From a virus: a DNA stretch of 51,382 nt. The notes under the pieces are model-generated. The model worked only from the letters and a program-made list of their open reading frames with translations. It had not been told where the DNA came from and ran no database searches. Below, piece after piece: positions 15,098 through 24,315 of this stretch; position 1 is the stretch's first letter, and each line of letters begins with the position of its first letter. The translations under genes and the position numbers were made by a program. The stretch is taken from positions 1-51,382 of IMG/VR virus record IMGVR_UViG_3300047481_002136. One strand, 5' to 3'.

Positions 15098-16243
15098 GTG
15101 AATATACCTATATGGCCCGGATCAAGTTCATTTTCACCAGGGAAAACTTCTTTTGGGTATTATGACTATGACACTCAATTTCAACTGAGTGCCGATAAAG
15201 TAGCTGATTGGTGTGCAAAGAGGTTGGGATATCCAATCATGGAAGTTGAACTACAAGATTTAAACTTTTATACTGCATTTGAAGAAGCAATAACAGAGTT
15301 TGCAACTCAAGTAAACATGTCTAATGCAAAAGACAATATGCATATGTTGATTGGCACTTCTACAAACAACGAATTAAGTGGTCGTGTAGTGACTCCTAAT
15401 TTAGGTAGAACAATTGAATTGGCAAAAGCATATGGTAGTGAAGCAGGTAGTGGTGGAGCTGTGGATTGGAAAAAAGGATATATAGAATTACAACCTGGAT
15501 CACAAAGCTATGATTTAAACACGCTTTGGGCTAATCCAATAGAAAATAGTGCATCAATTGAGATTAAACGTATCTACCATGACTTTACACCAGCAATAGC
15601 AAGATATTTTGATCCATATGTGGGTACAGGCGCAGGTACACAACAATTGTTAGATAGCTTTGGTTGGGGATCTTATTCACCATCCGTGTCATTTTTAATA
15701 ATGCCAATCTATGCAGATCTGCTTAGAATGCAAGCAATTGAGTTAAATGATACAATACGTAAATCATCTTTTACATTTGAATTACGCAATAATAAGCTAC
15801 GTATTTTCCCAATACCATCAACAAGAATAAATCTTTGGTTTGACTATATAATAGTTAAAGACAGAAATAATCCACTCTCAACAGCTTATCCAACCGGTTC
15901 TGTAAGCGACTTGTCAAACATACCATATAATCGTATACCGTACGGAAACATAAAAGATATAGGAATACAGTGGATTTATAAATATACTCTAGCTATTTGC
16001 AAAGAAATGCTTGGTTTAATAAGAAGCAAATATACAACAGTACCAATTCCTGGAGCAGAAACAACCTTAAATGGACCAGATTTAGTAGCTCAAGGTAGAG
16101 AAGACAAAGCAAACTTAATTGCAGAATTAAAAGAATTACTACAAGGTTTAACTAGACAAGGTCAAACTGAACAAGAAGCAGCAGTAGCAGCATCGTTACA
16201 ACAACAATTAAATAAAGTTCCACTCTTTATATACGTAAAATAA
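15098..16243 (+). CDS. gp13: neck protein (gp13-like)
   Basis: The 381-residue protein starts at GTG; T4 gp13 has 309 residues. The N terminus (WPGSSSFSPGKTSFGYYDYD), then a helix with WCAKRLGYPIMEVELQDLNF and FEEAITEF, followed by an extended beta region (YIELQPGSQSYDLN) and YKYTLAICKEMLGLIRSKY, match the T4-like gp13 neck protein. This protein seals the portal after packaging and forms the tail-docking platform. The C-terminal 40 residues are a Gln/Ala-rich helix. It is followed seven bases later by the gp14-like gene, the usual pairing. Confidence 0.8.
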   Translation: MNIPIWPGSSSFSPGKTSFGYYDYDTQFQLSADKVADWCAKRLGYPIMEVELQDLNFYTAFEEAITEFATQVNMSNAKDNMHMLIGTSTNNELSGRVVTPNLGRTIELAKAYGSEAGSGGAVDWKKGYIELQPGSQSYDLNTLWANPIENSASIEIKRIYHDFTPAIARYFDPYVGTGAGTQQLLDSFGWGSYSPSVSFLIMPIYADLLRMQAIELNDTIRKSSFTFELRNNKLRIFPIPSTRINLWFDYIIVKDRNNPLSTAYPTGSVSDLSNIPYNRIPYGNIKDIGIQWIYKYTLAICKEMLGLIRSKYTTVPIPGAETTLNGPDLVAQGREDKANLIAELKELLQGLTRQGQTEQEAAVAASLQQQLNKVPLFIYVK

Positions 16244-16250
16244 AAATTTA

Positions 16251-16760
16251 ATGGCTTTATTCGGTTCATCCAGAGATATAAGCATGTTTAGAAAAGTAAA
16301 CAATGAATTGTTGGATAACATAATTCAACAAGAGGTAGATTACTATAAATATTTTCTTACGGATACTAAAAGCTCCAATGCTGCAAACTTGTACGGAGAA
16401 GGCTCAGCTCAAAAAAGCTATTTCACACCAGTGCGAGTTACTTGTTTATTAGAACGTGGAGATCAAACATACATACAAGAAGATCAATTTGGTATTGATG
16501 TTACACAACAAATGACCATAAGGTTCTTAAAACCAAAACTACGAGAAATAAACTTAGTACCAGCAGCAGGAGATATATTTGAAGTTAGAGGTTCTTTTTA
16601 TGAAATAGATCAAGTAAATGAAAATACTTTTGTATTAGGTAAGGATAATGATTATGGAAAGAGTGTTGGTCCAAACTTTGGTGAAAGCTGGAGTATTATA
16701 TGTACTGCTCACTACACAAGAACAACTAGGTTACAAATCATTAGAGATAGACATCATTAA
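16251..16760 (+). CDS. gp14: neck protein (gp14-like)
   Basis: The 169-residue protein begins MALFGSSRDISMFRKVNNEL. It shows VDYYKYFLTDTKSSNAANLYGE, which resembles the gp14 family signature of Y-K followed by an N-x-Y-G-E turn, then a beta-rich body and a C-terminal TRTTRLQIIRDRHH. T4 gp14 is larger (256 residues), so this is a compact version. It partners gp13 in the head-tail connector. It is eight bases from the next gene. Confidence 0.75.
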   Translation: MALFGSSRDISMFRKVNNELLDNIIQQEVDYYKYFLTDTKSSNAANLYGEGSAQKSYFTPVRVTCLLERGDQTYIQEDQFGIDVTQQMTIRFLKPKLREINLVPAAGDIFEVRGSFYEIDQVNENTFVLGKDNDYGKSVGPNFGESWSIICTAHYTRTTRLQIIRDRHH

Positions 16761-16767
16761 GTAGGTC

Positions 16768-17979
16768 ATGTACACAAGAAAGAAATTACCAAAAACGCAG
16801 TACGAATTAAGTACGGGAAGGGAACAAAAAACATACCAAAGGGAAAATGATGTACGTCGTGACAACGATAAATTAAAGCCATTTACCACAGGTCTATATG
16901 ATTTAGATTTTGCCGTAAAATATTATTTTGATAATGTAATTAAACCTGAGATAGATGACCTAGGATCAAAAATAAAGGTTCCTGTAATGTATGGATCACC
17001 GGAAAAATGGAAAAACGTACAAGCTGATGGTTACATAAGAGATAAAAACGGTAAAATACAAGTACCACTTATAGCTTATAAAAGAAACACAATCGAAAAG
17101 GATAGAACTTTAAGTAATAAAGTTGATCCAAATTACCCACACATATATTACAATCAAGAAGTTAAATACACAAAAGAAAATGTATACGATCAGTTTAGCA
17201 AGTTAACAAACTCCAAACCAATTAAAACGTACATAAACACAGTTGTACCTGATTTTGTTACCGTAAGCTATGATGTATTAATTTGGACAGACTATGTAGA
17301 GCATATGAATAGTATTGTTGAAACAGTATTATACACGGAAGGAGCTTATTGGGGAGAGAAGGAAAGATTTAAGTTTCGTGCAAAAATAGATAGTTTTACA
17401 AACACAACAGATTTATTACAAGATAGTGATAGAGTAATTCGTACGAATTTCACACTTACATTATATGGTCAAATCTTCACAGAGAACCTAGCAAAAGAGT
17501 TTAGCTACAAACAATCTGAAAAAACATTTGACATAAGGCAAGTTGTGATTGAAACGGAAGTAGATCCAGACCCAGACTTATTCAAAACCACAGATAGAAT
17601 GGAAACAAAGTTTCCTTCACCATCAATACAACCATCACAATCACCAATTGCACCAAATCCAGTATTAGTTGGTATTAATCAAGACATGCTAAACTACTTA
17701 GCAGCTAGTCTAGCAATACCTGCAGTATCAATAACGAGTAACACTGCAATCTTTAGTGGATATAGATTTTATCCAAGACCAAATGCTTTACCACCAACAT
17801 CTCAAGATGGTTTTAGCTTTTTTATAAATGGACAATATGTAGAACCTAGTGCAGTAATATCGTTCGTTGATTATGGTAGTGGTGTGTGTACACTAATACT
17901 AGATACAGTTGCTTTAGGATTTGAATTAGAACAAACAGACGAGGTTGTAGCAGTAGGTAAGTTTCTCAGTGTTATATAA
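16768..17979 (+). CDS. gp15: tail terminator / sheath-stabilising protein (gp15-like) with extra C-terminal domain
   Basis: The protein has 403 residues. The N-terminal 260 residues contain the block FTTGLYDLDFAVKYYFDNVI, then YPHIYYNQEVKYTK, VSYDVLIWTDYVEHMNSIVE and FRAKIDSFTNTTDLLQDSDR. This fits the gp15 family, which caps the tail tube and joins it to the neck. T4 gp15 is 272 residues. The remaining 140 residues (from about 265) are Pro/Ser-rich and end in a beta-rich module (YRFYPRPNALPPTSQDGFSF) that may be an added surface domain. Gene order 13-14-15 supports the call. Confidence 0.7.
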   Translation: MYTRKKLPKTQYELSTGREQKTYQRENDVRRDNDKLKPFTTGLYDLDFAVKYYFDNVIKPEIDDLGSKIKVPVMYGSPEKWKNVQADGYIRDKNGKIQVPLIAYKRNTIEKDRTLSNKVDPNYPHIYYNQEVKYTKENVYDQFSKLTNSKPIKTYINTVVPDFVTVSYDVLIWTDYVEHMNSIVETVLYTEGAYWGEKERFKFRAKIDSFTNTTDLLQDSDRVIRTNFTLTLYGQIFTENLAKEFSYKQSEKTFDIRQVVIETEVDPDPDLFKTTDRMETKFPSPSIQPSQSPIAPNPVLVGINQDMLNYLAASLAIPAVSITSNTAIFSGYRFYPRPNALPPTSQDGFSFFINGQYVEPSAVISFVDYGSGVCTLILDTVALGFELEQTDEVVAVGKFLSVI

Positions 17980-17987
17980 TATAAGAC

Positions 17988-17995
17988 TACTTATA
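17988..17995 (+). promoter_or_regulatory. variant late-promoter-like octamer TACTTATA
   Basis: GACTACTTATA lies five bases before the fibre-gene ATG at 18001. It matches GACTATTTATA seen at 26425 and 48250 except for one base. Confidence 0.35.
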
Positions 17996-18000
17996 GTTAG

Positions 18001-21000
18001 ATGGGATTACTCTACTCAAAGCAGTTTAAACAGCCACTTAGTATAACTGGTTCTTTATATGGTACATCTTCTTGGGCCATATCATCATCATATACATTTA
18101 CAGCGTCTTACGCATTAAATGCAGGAGTAACACTAGAAACTGGGTCGTTAGTAACAACAAGTTCGTTTAATGCATTTACGGCTTCTTATAACGTATTTTC
18201 AAGCTCCTACAACACAGGATCATTTTTAGGCTCATTTACAGGAAACGTAACAGGAACAGCATCATATAGCAATAATGCAACACTAGCATCAACAGCTAGC
18301 TTTGTTAATTTATTACAAGGACCCGGTATTATTATAAACGGTCTACAAATAACAGCTTCAGTGAGAACTGTTAATGGTTCCGGACCAGATATTAATGGAA
18401 ACATAAGCACTGCATTATCCGCAACAGTAACTGGACCATCATCATCATTAGTTGTGTCTTCATCAGGAGCAGTAACAGCCTCTCTTAGTGATGGATTAGT
18501 TTGGATAGTAGCGGGTGATCCAAACGCAGCAAACAACGGTGATACTTACATTTGGAGTGTGAGTTCGTCTAGATGGTATGAAGTTGCGCCTTTAGACCAA
18601 GTAGCTGGAGATGCCAGGTATTTAATGCTAACTCCACAAGCACCTTTAGCCGGTAATTTAAGTTTAGGTGGTTTTAATATTACAAATGTTGGTACAATGT
18701 TTGGTACTGCAAGTTGGGCTTTAAATGCTAGTCAAGCTATAACCTCATCTTACGCAATTACAGCTTCGCATGCTCTAAATGTGCAAATTATTGATACCGG
18801 ATCTTATACAACAACCTCAAGTTTTAACAGCTTTACAAGCTCCTATAATACAGGATCTTTTACGGGATCTTTTAATGGATATTTAACCGGTACTAGCTCT
18901 TACAGTGATTACAGTACAACAGCAATAACAGCTTTAAACGCTATTGGTGCAGTAACAGCTGAAACAGCCTCTTTTGTAACATCTTCTAATGTTTGGGGTC
19001 CATTTGGATCAAATAGTATTTTATCGGCTTCATATGCAATAACTGCTTCATATGCCCTAAATGCAGGATCAGCTGCATCAATTGATACTGGTTCCTTATT
19101 AAAAACAGCTTCTGTAGCATTAAACACAATAACCTTTACAAAAGGAGATAATAGTCAATTTAATATAACCGTAGATACAGGGTCTATACCAATTGTTACG
19201 GGCTTTCTTACAACTTCTTCTTTTTATGCTTGGACTGGATCAACAAACTCACAATTTGCAGGAACAGCCAGCTTTGTTAATCTGCAACAAGGTCCAGGCA
19301 TTACAATTAATGGATTAGCTATTACTGCTTCGGTAAGATCTGTTAATGGAGTGTTTCCAACTAACGGTAACATTGCAACATCACTAACAGCAACAACTAC
19401 AGGCACCTCGGCATCCTTAATTTTATCGTCTTCCGGAAACATTACATCATCATTACAAGATGGCTTGGTATGGATAGTAGCGGGTGATCCAACACCAACT
19501 AATAATGGACTTTCCTACATTTGGAGTTCTGGATCTAATCAATGGTACATACTATCAACTTTAGACACCGCAGGAGGTGATGCACGTTACTTAATGTTAA
19601 CTCCACAAGCTCCACTAGCTGGTAATTTGAATCTTGGAGGTTTCAACATAACAAACATTGGATTACTAGTTGGTACAGCAAGTTGGGCTCAGAATGCTAT
19701 AACATCATCTTATGTATTAAGTTCAAATGTTTTTGGTCCGTTTGGAGGTAACTCAATATTAAGTGCTAGTTATGCATTAACAGCATCAATAGCTGTAAGT
19801 TCATCTTATGCATTAAGTTCTTCATTTAGCTTAAGTTCTTCTTATGCTTTAAGTGCATCATATGTTTTAAGTTCTTCTTATGCATCAACAGCTTCGTTTG
19901 TATTAAGCTCATCCTACGCAGCAACAGCATCAACAGCAACAATAGCTTCAATAGCTTTAGTTGCAAATAATGCACTAACTGCAAATACTGCATCCTACGT
20001 TAAATTAGTACAAGGACCAAATATAACTATTAATTACACACCCACCGGGATTGAAATAAGTGGTTCAGGTGGTAGTGGAGGTGGTAGTGGTGCTACAGAC
20101 ATAGCTGCTGTAAATACAACACAAATACGGTTAATATCGGGTAGTACTCCTATAGGAAGTGCATTAACAGTACCATTTGCAACCACGGCATCTTACATAA
20201 CAGGTTCAAATGTTTTTGGTCCATTTGGAGCTAACTCGGTATTAAGTGCTAGCTATGCATTAACAGCATCATTTGCCTTGAACGCATCCATAAACACAGG
20301 ATCTCTTGTTACAACTAGTTCGTTCAATGCTTATACATCAAGCATAAACTCTTGGACTGGTTCAGCAGCATCACAGTTTGCAGGAACAGCTAGTTTTGTA
20401 AATTTAATACAAGGGCCTGGAATAACAGTAAATGGACTAGCAATTACAGCATCTGTTAGATCTGTAAACGGTTCATTCCCGGGATCTAACGGTAATATCG
20501 CAACAGCTTTATCAGCAACAACAACTGGTACATCAGCATCCCTAGTTGTGTCTTCATCAGGTAATATAACAGGGTCACTACAAGATGGTTTAGTGTGGAT
20601 AATATCAGGTGATTCAACTCCTGCAAATAATGGGGATACATACATTTGGAGTTCTGGATCAAAGCAATGGTATGAAATATCTCCTTTAGATGTTGCAGCT
20701 GCAGATGCTAGATACTTAAAACTTACACCACAAGCTCCATTAGCTGGTAATTTGAGTTTAGGTGGAAATGATATAACTAATATAGGTCTACTAGATGGTA
20801 CAGCTAGTTGGGCATTAAAAGCATTAACAGCTTCGTTTTTACCAGTAGGTACATACAACATCACGTCAAGTTGGGCATTATTAGCAACTAATGCAATATC
20901 ATCATCATATGCATTAAGTTCATCTTACGCTGTGTCAGCATCTAATGCCATAAGTTCATCTTATGCACTAAGCTCATCTTTTGCTTTAAGCTCTTCTAGA

Positions 21001-21660
21001 GCAGTTAGTGCATCTTTTGCAACAACAGCATCTTATATTAGATTGTTAGAAGGTTCAAATATTACTATTAATTATACTAATGCTGGTATAGCAATTTCAT
21101 CGTCAGGTGGAGGAGGAGGTGGTGGAACACCAGGAGGTAATACAACAGAAATTCAATATAATGATGGTGGGTCCTTTGATGGTTCTCCTAATTTTACCTT
21201 TGATGAAAACACAAACGTTGTAACTTTAAATGGTATACTATATGTAAATGATGGTGGTAAACCAAACATAGACTCAGATAGTAGAACTTTATATGATGTA
21301 AATGGTACATCCTCTTTTGAGTGGGTTAGCAGAACAATGATTGATGACACAGCTACCTTAGCTGTGGATTGGCAAAGTAGATATGCATATGATTCTAACG
21401 GTGTTGTTATACTGGAATGGGGAAATAAAAGTGCCTATGATAGTAGTAGCAATCTTTCGATTGATTGGCAAAATAGAACATTAAGGGATATAGATGGAGC
21501 ATTAACAATACTCAAATGGTCAACAACAAGCTCAGCATTCTTTACTGGATCTGTTTATGGTACAGCTAGTTGGGCCCAAAACGTAATAAGCTCATCTTAT
21601 GCAATCACAGCTTCGTATGCAATAACAGCATCCTTTATAGATGGAGGTACCTTTAATTAA
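18001..21660 (+). CDS. very large repeat-built tail fibre or appendage protein
   Basis: The 1219-residue protein is dominated by Ser, Ala, Thr and Tyr. The N terminus MGLLYSKQFKQPLSITGSLY probably anchors it. Three copies of a ~143-residue module (from TASFVNLxQGPGI to GTASWA) are separated by Ser/Ala/Tyr hexapeptide tracts of the type SYALSS. A Gly-rich hinge GGGGGGGTPGG then leads to an EIQYNDGG unit. The C-terminal part has three or four units of the form Y/D-D-x-x-G/S-x-x-x-x-x-W-x-x-R, as in phage fibre shafts. No endosialidase or chaperone domain is visible. Host-adhesion fibre is the best call. Its partner is the next gene, with the same hinge. Confidence 0.75.
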   Translation: MGLLYSKQFKQPLSITGSLYGTSSWAISSSYTFTASYALNAGVTLETGSLVTTSSFNAFTASYNVFSSSYNTGSFLGSFTGNVTGTASYSNNATLASTASFVNLLQGPGIIINGLQITASVRTVNGSGPDINGNISTALSATVTGPSSSLVVSSSGAVTASLSDGLVWIVAGDPNAANNGDTYIWSVSSSRWYEVAPLDQVAGDARYLMLTPQAPLAGNLSLGGFNITNVGTMFGTASWALNASQAITSSYAITASHALNVQIIDTGSYTTTSSFNSFTSSYNTGSFTGSFNGYLTGTSSYSDYSTTAITALNAIGAVTAETASFVTSSNVWGPFGSNSILSASYAITASYALNAGSAASIDTGSLLKTASVALNTITFTKGDNSQFNITVDTGSIPIVTGFLTTSSFYAWTGSTNSQFAGTASFVNLQQGPGITINGLAITASVRSVNGVFPTNGNIATSLTATTTGTSASLILSSSGNITSSLQDGLVWIVAGDPTPTNNGLSYIWSSGSNQWYILSTLDTAGGDARYLMLTPQAPLAGNLNLGGFNITNIGLLVGTASWAQNAITSSYVLSSNVFGPFGGNSILSASYALTASIAVSSSYALSSSFSLSSSYALSASYVLSSSYASTASFVLSSSYAATASTATIASIALVANNALTANTASYVKLVQGPNITINYTPTGIEISGSGGSGGGSGATDIAAVNTTQIRLISGSTPIGSALTVPFATTASYITGSNVFGPFGANSVLSASYALTASFALNASINTGSLVTTSSFNAYTSSINSWTGSAASQFAGTASFVNLIQGPGITVNGLAITASVRSVNGSFPGSNGNIATALSATTTGTSASLVVSSSGNITGSLQDGLVWIISGDSTPANNGDTYIWSSGSKQWYEISPLDVAAADARYLKLTPQAPLAGNLSLGGNDITNIGLLDGTASWALKALTASFLPVGTYNITSSWALLATNAISSSYALSSSYAVSASNAISSSYALSSSFALSSSRAVSASFATTASYIRLLEGSNITINYTNAGIAISSSGGGGGGGTPGGNTTEIQYNDGGSFDGSPNFTFDENTNVVTLNGILYVNDGGKPNIDSDSRTLYDVNGTSSFEWVSRTMIDDTATLAVDWQSRYAYDSNGVVILEWGNKSAYDSSSNLSIDWQNRTLRDIDGALTILKWSTTSSAFFTGSVYGTASWAQNVISSSYAITASYAITASFIDGGTFN
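18292..20814 (+). repeat. three diverged ~429-base coding repeats
   Basis: Module copies lie at 18292-18720, 19264-19689 and 20386-20814 (142-143 codons each). Each runs from the same TASFVN start through GLVWI, YIWS and LTPQAPLAGNL to GTASWA. Synonymous differences are plentiful while the protein is kept, so the triplication is old and under selection. Confidence 0.9.
19785..19942 (+). repeat. 18-base coding repeats for SYALSS-type hexapeptides
   Basis: About eight consecutive six-residue units (S-Y/F-A/V/S-L-S-S/A) are encoded in phase. A second, shorter run lies near 20890-21030. The even spacing of aromatic and aliphatic residues suggests a repetitive beta structure in a trimeric shaft. 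Confidence 0.8.
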
Positions 21661-21670
21661 AAAACTACAA

Positions 21671-21678
21671 TATTTATA
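21671..21678 (+). promoter_or_regulatory. late-promoter-like octamer TATTTATA
   Basis: A perfect copy lies in the 25-base gap after the large fibre gene, seven bases before the next ATG. Confidence 0.5.
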
Positions 21679-21685
21679 TACATAG

Positions 21686-24043
21686 ATGGCACAAAATTCA
21701 ATTATTATAACAAAGTGGGGTACGGGATCAAATGCATCCCCTACAACATTGCGTACTGGAGAATTAGCTATTAATATTGAGGATGGTAGGCTTTATTATG
21801 GTAGTGCATCAATAGTAAAAACAATAACAGCTTCTTACGCAATTACAGCTTCGTTTGCTTTGAATGGAGGGGGAGGAGGTGGCGGAGGAACACCAGGAGG
21901 ATCTGTTAATGAATTTCAATATAACGCAGGGGGTGGTAACTTTGGAGGAGCTTCTTCTTTAACATATGTTAGTGCAACACAAATAAAAGCATCAGGATCA
22001 TTTACAGGTTCTTTTGTTGGAAACCTAACTGGTACAGCTTCGTATGTAAGTGGAAATATTTTTACCAATAGCAATCCTGCTTTAAGTGCATCATATGCAT
22101 TAACAGCTTCGTATGTTAATCCACTTAATCAAACAGTAATCTTAACAGGATCACTACTAGCTACCCAATCATTTATTTCAACAGTAGATTATGTTGATTG
22201 GACTATATTAACCACAGCTCAAGCACCAACTCACAACGAAGGTAGAGTACATTGGAGTGATGATGCTAAAACACTTGAGATTGATACTGACGTAAACAAC
22301 TTTATGATTGAAGTTGGTCACGTAAATGTAGTTAGAGTGACTAATCAAACAGGAGCACCACTAGCTGCAGGTAAAGTAGTTTATATTTCGGGCTCTCAAG
22401 GCAACCGTCCAAAGGTAGTAACAGCTAGTTGGGATGGTGACACGACATCTGCTACTACACTGGGATTTGTAGCCCAAACTATAAACGATAACAATAACGG
22501 ATATGTTGTTACTAGTGGCTTATTACGAAATATTAACACAAACGCTTATCCAGTTGGTACCCAATTATATCTATCATCGAGTGGTGATTGGACATCAACA
22601 GTACCAGTATCACCAAAACATGAAGTTCGTTTAGGTAAAGTAATTACACAAAATACAACTACTGGTATTATTTATGTAGATATAATGAACGGTTATGAAT
22701 TGGGTGAATTACACAATGTGTTAATTACAACTCCAACTAACGGACAATCATTAGTTTATAGTTCTAGTTTGTGGGTTAATGGAACTCCAATAAGCGCTTC
22801 ACACGCACAAACAGCTTCAAATGGACTACCACCAGGTACATCAGGTCAAATTTTACAAATTGATACATCAAATCAATATCAATTACAAACTCAATTAAAA
22901 GATAGTGCTGGAACCACATCCGTAGATTTTGAAGGTAGAGTACTACGCGATACTGTATTTACCCGATCAGTAGACTATGAAGCTAGATTACTGATGGATA
23001 CTGTACAAGGAACATCAGTAGACTATCAAAACCGAATCCTACACTATCCAGATGGAACTACCCCAGCTCTTACATATGGAGTTCAAGATAGAATTGATAT
23101 AACAGGTTCACTGTTTGTTAGTGGTGCAGCTGAATCAGGAGGCTCAGGTCACGTTTTAACTTACAACACAGCATCTGGTTTATTTACATATACAGCCTCT
23201 AGTGCAATAGGTGGTGGAGGATCAGCAACACCAACAGGAAGTTTACTAATAACAGCATCTGCTAACAAAGATACAATTACATTCACAAAAGGAGATAATA
23301 GTACTTTTCCAATCACAATTGTACCATTCGTAATAGCAACAGCAAGTTTCACAGCGTCAGTAACACCAACAACATTTACAATCACAAGTGCAAGTATAAC
23401 AGAACTTAGTGTAACCGGTACTGGAATTACAATAGGAAATGCATTAACAGACACACACAAAATAACTGGATCTCTAGCAATCACAGGATCAACTTTAGGT
23501 GGTGGTTCAGGACACGTATTAACATACAACACATCATCAGGTTTAATATTCTTCACAGCATCCTCAGCAATAGGTAGTGGAGGAGGAGGTGGTGGTGGAA
23601 ACTCTATTGGTGAATTAACCGGAGATGTAACAGCAGGACCTGCCTCATCACCAGCAGAATCTTTAGCAGCAACACTTAAACCAAACCTAAAAAGTGGAAG
23701 CTTTGGTATTACAGTAGATGGTGCAGGTGGTGTTATTTCAACTGGTCAAAAAGGATATGTCACAATGCCATATAGTGGTTCAATTTTAAGTTGGACACTA
23801 TTGGGTGATCAAGCAGGTAGTTGTAATATTGACATTACGAAATCAACATACAGTGGATTTCCGACTCAAACTTCAATCACAGGCTCAGCTCCAATCACAT
23901 CAACAAGTGCACAAAAAGCAACTTCAGCAACTTTAACTGGTTGGACATCATCCTTTGATGTTGGTGATGTGTTTGGGTTTAATATAGTTAGTTTGAGTGG
24001 ATACACAAGATTCAATTTATTTATATCAACAGTAAAATTTTAA
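21686..24043 (+). CDS. second large fibre or appendage protein
   Basis: The protein has 785 residues. It begins MAQNSIIITKWGTGSNASPT and LRTGELAINIEDGRLYYG, a standard opening for phage fibre proteins. A hinge with eight glycines and TPGG plus EFQYNAGGG, shared with the preceding gene, follows. The middle has a HWSDDAKTLEIDTDVNN and VVYISGSQGNRP domain (about 190-340), then D-x-x-R units (DFEGRVLRDTVFTRS) and two SGHVLTYNTxSGL repeats. It ends in a beta-rich domain from about 650 on. The shared hinge and units make it a paralogue in part of the gene at 18001. It probably forms another section of the same fibre or an alternative one. Confidence 0.7.
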   Translation: MAQNSIIITKWGTGSNASPTTLRTGELAINIEDGRLYYGSASIVKTITASYAITASFALNGGGGGGGGTPGGSVNEFQYNAGGGNFGGASSLTYVSATQIKASGSFTGSFVGNLTGTASYVSGNIFTNSNPALSASYALTASYVNPLNQTVILTGSLLATQSFISTVDYVDWTILTTAQAPTHNEGRVHWSDDAKTLEIDTDVNNFMIEVGHVNVVRVTNQTGAPLAAGKVVYISGSQGNRPKVVTASWDGDTTSATTLGFVAQTINDNNNGYVVTSGLLRNINTNAYPVGTQLYLSSSGDWTSTVPVSPKHEVRLGKVITQNTTTGIIYVDIMNGYELGELHNVLITTPTNGQSLVYSSSLWVNGTPISASHAQTASNGLPPGTSGQILQIDTSNQYQLQTQLKDSAGTTSVDFEGRVLRDTVFTRSVDYEARLLMDTVQGTSVDYQNRILHYPDGTTPALTYGVQDRIDITGSLFVSGAAESGGSGHVLTYNTASGLFTYTASSAIGGGGSATPTGSLLITASANKDTITFTKGDNSTFPITIVPFVIATASFTASVTPTTFTITSASITELSVTGTGITIGNALTDTHKITGSLAITGSTLGGGSGHVLTYNTSSGLIFFTASSAIGSGGGGGGGNSIGELTGDVTAGPASSPAESLAATLKPNLKSGSFGITVDGAGGVISTGQKGYVTMPYSGSILSWTLLGDQAGSCNIDITKSTYSGFPTQTSITGSAPITSTSAQKATSATLTGWTSSFDVGDVFGFNIVSLSGYTRFNLFISTVKF

Positions 24044-24058
24044 TAATTAATATATTAT

Positions 24059-24307
24059 ATGGGAACACAAGCAACAATACTATCAAAAAGAGCAGAAGAA
24101 GAGACAATCATAACAGTAGTACAATATGACTACACAGATGATTTTGTAGGTACAACAACCGTTGAAGTTTATCATTACAGACCTTTAACAGTTGATGAGA
24201 TTGTAATTGGAATCGTAAATAGAGGCGAAAGTGAAAAGCGTAAGTTACAATCATTAGAAGTTGTACAAGATTTGCTTAATGACATACCAACACAAATAAA
24301 TGGATAA
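24059..24307 (+). CDS. small hypothetical protein in the fibre cluster
   Basis: The 82-residue protein has a beta-rich N-terminal half (ETIITVVQYDYTDDF and TTTVEVYHYRPLTVDEI) and a helical C-terminal half (ESEKRKLQSLEVVQDLLN). It starts 16 bases after the long fibre gene and ends eight bases before the next gene, so it is part of the fibre operon. It may be a fibre assembly factor or a small structural component. I recognise no family. Confidence 0.5.
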   Translation: MGTQATILSKRAEEETIITVVQYDYTDDFVGTTTVEVYHYRPLTVDEIVIGIVNRGESEKRKLQSLEVVQDLLNDIPTQING

Positions 24308-24315
24308 AACTAGTT

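Noticed and set aside
19785-19942. CRISPR-like regular repeats
   Set aside because: The 18-base periodicity is in phase with the reading frame and encodes hexapeptides. There are no spacers or conserved repeat palindromes.
20331-20864. Long minus-strand frames opposite the fibre genes (also near 18207, 18909, 19224 and 23161)
   Set aside because: They arise from repetitive Ser/Thr/Ala codons of the fibre genes. They recur at the same place in each module copy, as expected of shadows.
24014-24026. TATTTATA copy near the end of the second fibre gene
   Set aside because: It is inside coding sequence for a hydrophobic stretch and 30-odd bases from the next start. It may be chance in AT-rich DNA and is not listed as a promoter.
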